Positions 24,067 to 30,165 of a stretch of 40,287 nt of DNA are shown piece by piece. Below the pieces are notes generated by a model. The model did no database searches, was not told where the DNA came from, and worked only from the letters and a program-made list of their open reading frames with translations. The stretch's first letter is position 1. Each line of letters begins with the position of its first letter. The position numbers were made by a program, and so were the translations under genes. The stretch comes from Bacteroidales bacterium (GTDB lineage Bacteria; Bacteroidota; Bacteroidia; Bacteroidales; UBA12077): the NCBI GenBank assembly GCA_030637515.1, contig DAOWGM010000158.1, positions 1 to 40,287 on the forward strand. Direction: 5' to 3'.

Positions 24067-24183
24067 TTAAGAAGTTATTTTGAGTGATACAGTAGTTTCA
24101 ATTGAATGCCTTTCACATTTGTCATAATAGGAGAAAGTTACGTTCAAAAGAATGTTTTCAATCCTGTTAGAAACGATTTTCAC
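24067..24183 (-). other. Possible 38-codon coding remnant or overlapping small ORF
   Basis: In the frame one base off from the 110-aa gene, a GTG at 24183-24181 opens a frame ending in VSLKITS, with beta-strand-like residues (NILLNVTFSYY). The end resembles the FALEIT end of the 735-aa protein. It overlaps the last 17 bases of the 110-aa gene. It may be the relic of a second copy of such a C-terminal domain, or chance. Confidence 0.3.
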
Positions 24184-24499
24184 CCACTCCTATGGGCTCA
24201 TTTTGCGTTTTTATTGCATGTAGACTAGGATCATTTTTATCGATCACTATATATACCGGTTTTTCGTTTCTTAAAATATCTAAATAATAAAAATATTCTG
24301 ATATTGGACGGAAAGCTGTGTTAAAGGGGTGTGAGACATTATTTGGAAGGGACTCCCCTTCAGCAATAAAGCCAATATCTAATAGTGCATGTTCACCGCT
24401 ACATCGAATACCAGCTACAATATTTACAATCTCATCATCAGCAAGAATTTTCAACTTCCCTAAATATACACTATACTTTGTTGCAAGATAAAAAGCCAT
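24167..24499 (-). CDS. Small protein with strong SD, unknown
   Basis: The 110-aa protein starts MAFYLATKYSVYLGKLKI and has a central GIRCSGEHALLDIGFIAEG and a C-terminal KPVYIVIDKNDP, ending PIGVGENRF. It has no signal peptide and looks like a single alpha/beta domain. I chose the ATG at 24499 because GGAGGAAAAAAC lies just before it; an in-frame ATG at 24517 is less likely. The next gene on the same strand, 735 aa, starts about 200 bases further on and also has a strong SD. The two probably travel together. The family is unrecognised. Confidence 0.6.
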   Translation of the reverse strand: MAFYLATKYSVYLGKLKILADDEIVNIVAGIRCSGEHALLDIGFIAEGESLPNNVSHPFNTAFRPISEYFYYLDILRNEKPVYIVIDKNDPSLHAIKTQNEPIGVGENRF

Positions 24500-24834
24500 G
24501 TTTTTTCCTCCATTCATTAAAATTAGTTAGTAAATCAAATTAACATAGAGACTTGTTTTTCGGCTCACTCCATTTCTGAATAGAGGTAAGTTTAAACAGG
24601 TCTGATCACTTCCGGTTTAATAGCCATTTTTCATGTATACCTAGGCCCTTCATCCTTTTTTCAGTAACTCCTCAATTGCTATTTTCTTTACACAGCTCCG
24701 CTCTGTCAGTCCCATCGATTTAGATGCTTAAGCTATCCACAAGAATATTACCTAAGTAAGTTCTAAAGACTTAAATTTAAATTCAATCATAATTTATGGG
24801 GATTTTACTGAAGTTTAGCGCTTTATTATATTCC
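24500..24834. other. Spacer between LuxR-type gene and the 110-aa gene
   Basis: About 335 bases with only very short frames (one of 21 codons on the minus strand around 24640-24720). The promoter of the 735-aa cluster probably lies here, but no clear -33/-7 pair is visible. Confidence 0.45.
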
Positions 24835-25575
24835 TCAAACTAACATAAGTTTCGTAGCTGTATTTATAAGCTCTGCTGTATTATGTACCTCAAATTTTGA
24901 TATGAGATTTTTTCGATGGCTGATTACTGTAGACAAACTGATATTTAGTTTTTTTGCTATTTCTTTAGCTATCATTCCTTCACTGATTAACTCCAATATT
25001 TCAGATTCGCGAGGAGTGATTATATTATTATATTTAATTAATTCTTGCGAATCTGAATTTATTTTAGATTTGGATTTACGTAATTGAATAGAGTCTTTAT
25101 CTTTGGAAATTAGCGGATAATAATGCTTTACATGTTCAACTGCAAATAAACCTATCCTGTCTGTAGAGTTTGTCTTAAGATTCCAGCAATCAACTGAGAA
25201 AATAATAAAATATTTCCAGTAGCCTTTAATATGTCTTGCCCTGCATTTTGTCCGATAAACATTGCAATAATTAGAAAAATGACTAAGATGAGAATCTGAA
25301 ACCGTGGTGATTTTCAAAGAATCTTTCAGATTTTGTTCATCATGCGGATGAATGATATTTGAGTAAAAATTATCATTGCAAAGAATATTATTCTGATGGT
25401 ATCCTAGAATTTTCTGAAAAGAACTGCTTACATGAGTAAATATATTTTCGGAGCAACTATAATAATATCCAATCAGAAAATCAGAATGATCAAAAAATGC
25501 AACAAATGATTCAGGTTTTTTATCACATTGAAGTAAAAGTAATCGTATAAACTCTTCAAAAAATGAAAATTTCAT
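24835..25575 (-). CDS. PAS-LuxR family transcriptional regulator
   Basis: The 246-aa protein has an N-terminal PAS-like sensor (about residues 25-110, with FTHVSSSFQKILGYHQNN and IIHPHDEQNLKDSL) and a C-terminal LuxR/FixJ helix-turn-helix (about residues 185-240, with TPRESEILELISEGMIAKEI, then KKLNISLSTVISHRKNL). There is no phosphorylatable receiver, so it should respond to a ligand or redox signal through PAS. It is the first gene upstream of the 735-aa cluster on the same strand (about 335 bases away), so control of that cluster is possible. No SD precedes its ATG. DNA-binding activity is secure; the signal and targets are unknown. Confidence 0.83.
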   Translation of the reverse strand: MKFSFFEEFIRLLLLQCDKKPESFVAFFDHSDFLIGYYYSCSENIFTHVSSSFQKILGYHQNNILCNDNFYSNIIHPHDEQNLKDSLKITTVSDSHLSHFSNYCNVYRTKCRARHIKGYWKYFIIFSVDCWNLKTNSTDRIGLFAVEHVKHYYPLISKDKDSIQLRKSKSKINSDSQELIKYNNIITPRESEILELISEGMIAKEIAKKLNISLSTVISHRKNLISKFEVHNTAELINTATKLMLV

Positions 25576-25761
25576 GGTGAGTTTAGTTTAAAACAAATTT
25601 TTACCAGAAATAAATCAAAGCATACTAATTATTCATAATATTTGATGAATATTTTAACAAGGAAATTAATATCCCTTCACCTATTTATTCCGAAAATTTA
25701 AAAAGGTGACCCCTTATTTCGAATTATTTGACAAACATTAAGTAATTTAACATTAAACAAA

Positions 25762-25926
25762 AGCACCAGCGTCCTTGCTTGTGCTATAAGGGGGCGATTT
25801 TTGCCAAGCTCAAAGTTTTCTCATGAGTGAAGCGTATAATGACTTAAAAAAAGCACATGCGAAGACGCTTTGAGAAATAAAGGATAAATGATATTACATT
25901 TAGCACAAGCGAAGACGCTTGCGCTA
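25762..25926. repeat. Palindromic repeats in spacer 25590-25965
   Basis: Copies of the CACAAGCG...CGCTTG family lie at 25762-25785 (inverted), 25851-25871 and 25902-25926. Between them, 25809-25845 is a decayed version of the CTCAG...AGCGAAGCGAGTAATGAC unit seen at 20515-20575. No gene is supported between 25576 and 26059. Confidence 0.7.
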
Positions 25927-25940
25927 TAAAAGGTAAAAAA

Positions 25941-25962
25941 GGGAGCAATTAGCTCCCTTTTG
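25941..25962. terminator. Intrinsic terminator, both directions
   Basis: GGGAGC and GCTCCC pair around AATTA with T runs on both sides. It lies about 100 bases downstream of the STAS gene on the minus strand, which it probably ends. Confidence 0.75.
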
Positions 25963-26020
25963 TATTATTGGTAATCCTTTAAATTTGTTTTTGGTAGTTT
26001 GCATCCTACTTAAACAAAGG

Positions 26021-26040
26021 CACAGGCTACAAGCTTGTGA
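26021..26040. repeat. Diverged copy of the CACA palindromic repeat
   Basis: CACAGGCT and AGCTTGTG pair imperfectly around ACA, just downstream of the STAS gene stop. It could fold as a weak hairpin in the 3' end of that transcript. Confidence 0.5.
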
Positions 26041-26059
26041 TATATAGAGTATATTAATC

Positions 26060-26428
26060 CTATGATGCTTTTTTAAAATCTTTGTGAATAAATTCTGACT
26101 TGCTTCTTATATCAAAAATATTGTCGAGATCTACCAGCCTAAATAAATCGAATATTTCTACATTTGAATTCACAATAATAAACTTAACATCTTTAAGTTT
26201 AGCGTCGATATGAACTGACAATAGTGCATGAAATCCTGAGCTGTCTATAAATTTCATATCAGAGAAATCAAATAAAATTGTTTTTTCTCCATGGTGCAAT
26301 AGTTGTAATAATTCACCTTCAACTTGCTCTGAATTTAAAACATTCAATCTATCGGAATGCCTTAATGTAACTGTAACTTTATTATCAAACTTCTTAAGCG
26401 ATAATATTTCTCTATCTATTGTTTTCAT
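26060..26428 (-). CDS. STAS-domain anti-sigma-factor antagonist-like protein
   Basis: The 122-aa protein is a single STAS domain: FDNKVTVTLR (first strand), ILFDFSDMKFIDSSGFHALL (about residues 51-70) with the phosphorylatable serine in DSSG (residues 62-65), and KFIIVNSN with VEIFDLFRLVDLDNIFDI at the end. Such proteins are switched by serine phosphorylation in partner-switching systems with an anti-sigma kinase and PP2C phosphatase. I start at the ATG at 26428; the frame runs 49 codons further upstream but that part has no conserved pattern. The SiaC-like genes lie just upstream on the same strand, consistent with a Sia-type switch, though no SiaB kinase or SpoIIE phosphatase is in the window. 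Confidence 0.82.
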   Translation of the reverse strand: MKTIDREILSLKKFDNKVTVTLRHSDRLNVLNSEQVEGELLQLLHHGEKTILFDFSDMKFIDSSGFHALLSVHIDAKLKDVKFIIVNSNVEIFDLFRLVDLDNIFDIRSKSEFIHKDFKKAS

Positions 26429-26647
26429 AATCTTGCATTTTAAATTCAACTTTTGCTTTCTCTTCTGTTCATATATAAGATTACTTTTTTTGTATAAACC
26501 CTGTTTAATAATTTTAAAAGCAATTATTTCATCTTTTATATAAAGACGTTCAAAATGCGTGCCCGGTTGCATCAAAAAGTGTTAAAATATCTTAAATGTT
26601 ATTATGTTATTGCAAAACCAATAAAACCAGTGTTACCAAAAACAAAA

Positions 26648-26676
26648 CACAGGCGTGTAAGCCTGTGCTATTTTTT
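26648..26676. terminator. CACAGGC/GCCTGTG hairpin with T run
   Basis: A perfect 7-base stem around GTGTAA followed by TTTTTT on the plus strand; the minus strand has TTTTGTTTTT. It lies between the first SiaC-like gene and the STAS gene and probably terminates the SiaC-like transcript. It belongs to the palindromic repeat family. Confidence 0.6.
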
Positions 26677-26713
26677 GTTTCATACAAGAAATTCTGTTGT
26701 AATTACGAATCTA

Positions 26714-27067
26714 TTATTCTATTATATTATCTTCTTCAAGAGGAATATATTGAAATGGCAAATCCAAAGCTTCAGACATAATTTGACCTTCTTCTAACTG
26801 GTCTTCGTCATCGGGATGATAATACCAGTTTATAATTATGTTGACACCCTGCTTTTGTATCTTTTTGAATCTAGCCAATAGCTCATAAATAATTTTGGCA
26901 GTAGCTGTGTTAAAATAGTCGAAATTATCAATAAATTCAAAAACAGGTCCGTAAAAATCAATAGCATTGGCTGGTTTAGAAACTTTTAGAAAGCTTAAGG
27001 TATTATTCGCAATATCGAAATTAATTTCGGGAGTAAAAGTTGTTGATTCAATTTTTAATGAATTCAT
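26714..27067 (-). CDS. SiaC-like (DUF1987) protein with 19-residue internal deletion
   Basis: The 117-aa protein matches its neighbour at 27209-27604 almost throughout (MNSLKIE.TTFTPEINFDI, TLSFLKVSKP, DYFNTATAKIIYEL, IINWYYHP) but lacks 19 residues present there between FIDNF and DYFNTA. The missing part is the strand-helix segment in the middle of the fold. SiaC-family proteins are phosphorylated on a Ser/Thr next to the YFNT motif and control a diguanylate cyclase in Pseudomonas; that site is kept here. I start at the ATG at 27067. The deletion likely changes or abolishes the fold, so this is a decaying or altered duplicate. Confidence 0.75.
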   Translation of the reverse strand: MNSLKIESTTFTPEINFDIANNTLSFLKVSKPANAIDFYGPVFEFIDNFDYFNTATAKIIYELLARFKKIQKQGVNIIINWYYHPDDEDQLEEGQIMSEALDLPFQYIPLEEDNIIE

Positions 27068-27131
27068 GAAAATAAATGTAAGTTCAGGTATTTCCCATAT
27101 ACGCAAAAGTTAGAAAATGTTTACAAAAACC

Positions 27132-27167
27132 ACAAGTTTTTTCATAACATGCTTATTTTAGTATGAA
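27132..27167. repeat. Leader repeat, copy 2
   Basis: This matches 20090-20125, including an ATG and the codons for MKKLV on the minus strand, but the frame stops after 11 codons. It lies between the two SiaC-like genes. Confidence 0.55.
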
Positions 27168-27208
27168 TGGTAGGTAATGAATAATAAATGATACGTTTCC
27201 AGGGCAAA

Positions 27209-27604
27209 TTATTCTTCCAGTATTTTATAATTAAAAGGCAAATCCAGAGATTCCGACATAATTTCGCCTTCTTCAAGCAAATCATCGTCTTCAGGATGAT
27301 AATACCAGTTTATGATTACATTAACTCCTTGCTCCTGAATATTTTTAAATTTCTCTAGTAATTCGTAAATAATTTTGGCTGTGGCTGTATTAAAATAGTC
27401 GAAGTTAAAATCGATAACCAGTTCTTTTGCAATTTTCGATTTTACTTTTGATTTTTCGAAATTATCAATAAATTCAAAAACTGGTTTGTAAAAATCAATG
27501 GCATTGCCAGGTTTGGAAACTTTTAAAAAGCTTAAAGTATTATTTGTAATATCGAAATTAATTTCGGGAGTAAAAGTTGTTGCTTCTATTTTTAATGAAT
27601 TCAT
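27209..27604 (-). CDS. SiaC-like (DUF1987) regulatory phosphoprotein
   Basis: The 131-aa protein has the full DUF1987 pattern: MNSLKIEATTFTPEINFD (strands 1-2), FLKVSKPGNAIDFYKPVFEF, FEKSKVKSKIAKELVIDFNF (the segment missing in the neighbour), DYFNTATAKIIYELL with the regulatory phosphorylation site, and NVIINWYYHPEDDDLLEEGE. In the Pseudomonas SiaABCD pathway, SiaC is phosphorylated by the SiaB kinase and dephosphorylated by SiaA, and controls SiaD; in Bacteroidota the partners differ. It is the ancestral-looking, complete copy, next to its shortened duplicate and a STAS gene. The duplication extends into the upstream DNA (27629-27690 resembles 27093-27150). Confidence 0.85.
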   Translation of the reverse strand: MNSLKIEATTFTPEINFDITNNTLSFLKVSKPGNAIDFYKPVFEFIDNFEKSKVKSKIAKELVIDFNFDYFNTATAKIIYELLEKFKNIQEQGVNVIINWYYHPEDDDLLEEGEIMSESLDLPFNYKILEE

Positions 27605-27676
27605 AAAATCGATATATAGATTATATATTTCCTATATACGTAAAAGTTAGAAAATGTTTGCGAAAATCACAAATTT

Positions 27677-28390
27677 TTATAAAAATTTTTTTTCCAGAAA
27701 ATCATGAAACTTATCTTTATACTGCTCACTAACTGGGATGTAGGCCTTTCCAAAAATTATACGACTACGCTCTATGGTTTGAACTTCGTCGAGATTTACA
27801 ATAAACGAACGATGAACACGCATAAAACGCTGCTGAGGTAATTTTTCTTCGAGCGATTTTAAGCTCATTAAACTCAATACCGGTTCTTCGTCTTTTAATA
27901 CAATTTTCACATACTCGCGCAGACCTTCGATATATTGAATATCGTTTAAGTTTATTCGTTTTATTTTGTATTCTGATTTAACAAATAAATAATCATCTTT
28001 TGAATCATTCTGAACTGTTGCTTTCTTAAGTAAATCGAAATGGGATAATGCTTTGTTAGCAGCTTTTAGGAATTCGTCGTAACCAAAAGGTTTTAGAATA
28101 TAATCCAAAGCATTAACCTTAAATCCTTCCAGTGCATATTCCTGATATGCTGTAGTAAATATAATTCGTTGTTCGTTATTTAATGATTTCACAAAATCAA
28201 TTCCTGTAAGGTCGGGCATTTGAATATCGACAAACATTAAATCAACTTTTTCTTTAGATAAAACATCCATTGCTTCAAATGCACTTTTGCATGATGCTAC
28301 TAATTCGAAATATGGAGTTTTCTCAACAAATCCTGAAATCTGTTTTAACGCTAGGGGTTCGTCGTCTATTGTAATGCATTTAATTATCAT
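27677..28390 (-). CDS. LytTR-family response regulator
   Basis: The 237-aa protein has a receiver domain (Asp9 and Asp10 in ITIDDEP, phosphoacceptor Asp55 in VDIQMPD, FTTAYQEYALEGF, DYILKPFGYDEF) and a C-terminal LytTR DNA-binding domain (about residues 130-237: YLFVKSEYKIKRINLNDI, RFMRVHRSFIVNLDEV). It is the partner of the upstream kinase: its ATG at 28390 lies inside the end of the kinase gene (11-base overlap). LytTR regulators bind direct repeats of roughly nine bases; targets are unknown. I start at 28390 because the upstream in-frame part lacks receiver features. Confidence 0.93.
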   Translation of the reverse strand: MIIKCITIDDEPLALKQISGFVEKTPYFELVASCKSAFEAMDVLSKEKVDLMFVDIQMPDLTGIDFVKSLNNEQRIIFTTAYQEYALEGFKVNALDYILKPFGYDEFLKAANKALSHFDLLKKATVQNDSKDDYLFVKSEYKIKRINLNDIQYIEGLREYVKIVLKDEEPVLSLMSLKSLEEKLPQQRFMRVHRSFIVNLDEVQTIERSRIIFGKAYIPVSEQYKDKFHDFLEKKFL

Positions 28391-29573
28391 AAGTTGGAAT
28401 TTTAAGATAAGCTTTAAACTCAGAATCCAACTCATTAATGTCGAGTTGATAATTGCTATTGTATAAAAGATTTAATCTTTTTTTAATGTTCTCCAGTCCT
28501 ACACCCGAATATGGATTAGTAATCTTATTTTGCACCGACAAACTATTCACACAACTGAATTCAATAAATTCTGAATTTTGCTTTAATTCAATTTTAATAA
28601 ATGATTGTTCGTTATAACTTATTCCATGTTTAAATGCGTTTTCGACAAAAGATATAAACAAGAAGGGATGCAATTTAATATCTTCATCAATAACTGAAAT
28701 TTCCAGATCGATATTAACACTTTCGTCAACTCTTAATTTCATTAGATCTACATAACTTTTTAAAAACTCAATTTCTTTTTTCAGACTTGTTTTACCTTGA
28801 TCTGATTCATACAATAAATAACGCATCATCTTCGAAAGTGTAACAATTGAGCCTTGTGCTTCTTTCGTATTAATATCAATCTGTGCATGAATATTATTTA
28901 ATGTATTCATAAAGAAATGAGGACTAATCTGATTTTGCAAAAATGCCAATTCCGATTTCAAATGTTCTTTTTCCAACTCACGCTTTTTCTGCTCATCGAC
29001 AAACCATTTATTGGTTACTTTAATTGCATCGTTAAACCCAACTACTAACCAAGCAATAACCATTTGATTAAAAATACTTAATACATGGCTTCGTTGTCCG
29101 GGAGGTTGCTGATTTGGGGGTTGTAATCTTTGCCCAGGACCAAGTGGTCGTTGACCAGAACGCATAGGTCTTTGACCTTCCGGAGGAAATCTCCTTTCAA
29201 TTATTTCTGCAGATTGATTTCCCTCAATAAAATCTTTTATTAGAGGAAAAACATATTCCCATATATACACTAAAAGCAAACTAATAATTACAACGGAAAG
29301 TAGATACATTGCAGTTTTCCCTTTAAATAATAATTCGGGAAGTAACCAGACGGTATTAATGATGAAAATAAGTACAAAAGGAACCATACGCGCCCAGCCA
29401 ATAAAAATTTGCTTATCGAACCGACCGGTGTTTGAAGTGGATACCAATACTGGAATAATGAACATTACTAACCAAACAATAAGGTAAATTGCAGTTTCGG
29501 GAACCTTCTGTGACGTTTTAAGTTGCATCCTAATATTCAGTATATGCTTTATTTTGTTATAAAGATAAGCCAT
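28380..29573 (-). CDS. LytS/YehU-type sensor histidine kinase
   Basis: The 397-aa protein has four transmembrane segments (about residues 28-46, 60-83, 88-112 and 164-182). A HisKA-like His_kinase domain follows with the phosphoacceptor in QISPHFFMNTLNNIH (His219), and then an HATPase region (VENAFKHGI, GVGLENIKKRL). With the N-terminus inside, the loop between segments three and four (residues 113-163) would be periplasmic; it is a QRP/PP-rich tract (GQRPMRSGQRPLGPGQRL). The next upstream gene product, a Spy-like protein, has a similar QRP tail. A second ATG at 29528 is an alternative start. It is followed by, and overlaps, its response regulator gene. Confidence 0.9.
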   Translation of the reverse strand: MAYLYNKIKHILNIRMQLKTSQKVPETAIYLIVWLVMFIIPVLVSTSNTGRFDKQIFIGWARMVPFVLIFIINTVWLLPELLFKGKTAMYLLSVVIISLLLVYIWEYVFPLIKDFIEGNQSAEIIERRFPPEGQRPMRSGQRPLGPGQRLQPPNQQPPGQRSHVLSIFNQMVIAWLVVGFNDAIKVTNKWFVDEQKKRELEKEHLKSELAFLQNQISPHFFMNTLNNIHAQIDINTKEAQGSIVTLSKMMRYLLYESDQGKTSLKKEIEFLKSYVDLMKLRVDESVNIDLEISVIDEDIKLHPFLFISFVENAFKHGISYNEQSFIKIELKQNSEFIEFSCVNSLSVQNKITNPYSGVGLENIKKRLNLLYNSNYQLDINELDSEFKAYLKIPTYDN

Positions 29574-29622
29574 TTATCCTGAATTATTTTTTATTGATTT
29601 TTAAGCTTTTTTGTAAATTTAT

Positions 29623-29649
29623 CATACTTCGACAAGCTCAGCATGACAA
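29623..29649. repeat. CTTCGACAAGCTCAGCATGAC repeat
   Basis: One of three copies in the kinase/Spy-like gene spacer; the others are at 29670-29696 (same orientation) and 29713-29740 (inverted). The second and third can pair into a stem. Confidence 0.75.
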
Positions 29650-29669
29650 ATTATCTTAAATCTGACCTT

Positions 29670-29740
29670 CATACTTCGACAGGCTCAGTATGACAAGTTA
29701 AGTTAATTTCGTTTGTCATGCTGAGCTTGTCAAAGCGTGT
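29670..29740. repeat. Inverted pair of CTTCGACAGGCTCAG repeats
   Basis: The copy at 29670-29696 and the inverted copy at 29713-29740 can fold back on each other, giving a long stem just after the Spy-like gene on the minus strand. It may terminate that transcript. Confidence 0.6.
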
Positions 29741-29753
29741 CATTTTATTAGTA

Positions 29754-30143
29754 CTAATAACTCTGTTTCAGAGGTCTTTGACCTTGCTGTTGAGGACGTG
29801 GACGTAACTGACAACTTATTTTTAGATAAGCTTCATATTTTTCCTGCGATAATACTTGTTTTACATTATCATCACGTTCTTTTTCCAAACCTTCCATTAC
29901 AGTTTTATCTGGTCGTTCACCTTTATTTCTTTCATTCTCTGCCTTCGTAAAAAATACTGTAAAAGCATCATTAATAGCAGCTTTCTGAGATTCATTGATT
30001 TCAATTTTCTTTTCAATTTTTATAATCACATTCGCTACTCTTTTTTCAATTGTAGGTGGGTTTCTATTTCCTTGCTGTGCAAAAGCACTTGTTGTTATTA
30101 GCATAACTATTATTACTAATAAACTTTTCATTTGTGTTTTCAT
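29754..30143 (-). CDS. Spy-like periplasmic protein with QRP-rich tail
   Basis: The 129-aa protein has a signal peptide with cleavage after SAFA (residues 19-22 region). A mature helical domain with KIEKKIEINESQKAAINDAF (about residues 44-63) and VLSQEKYEAYLKI follows, the layout of small Spy/CpxP-like helical envelope proteins. The tail QLRPRPQQQGQRPLKQ is unusual and echoes the QRP loop of the kinase encoded next. It is upstream of the kinase on the same strand, separated by about 180 bases of repeats. The family has stress-chaperone or sensor-modulating members; a role as modulator of the kinase is inferred only. Confidence 0.7.
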   Translation of the reverse strand: MKTQMKSLLVIIVMLITTSAFAQQGNRNPPTIEKRVANVIIKIEKKIEINESQKAAINDAFTVFFTKAENERNKGERPDKTVMEGLEKERDDNVKQVLSQEKYEAYLKISCQLRPRPQQQGQRPLKQSY

Positions 30144-30165
30144 GTCTTATTCTATTTAATGATTT

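Noticed and set aside
24640-24720. A 21-codon minus-strand frame starting MGLTERSCVKK in the spacer after the LuxR-type gene.
   Set aside because: It is too short with no SD and no pattern to support coding.
26429-26575. In-frame extension of the STAS gene to an upstream ATG.
   Set aside because: The added 49 residues show no STAS pattern; the ATG at 26428 begins exactly where the domain does.
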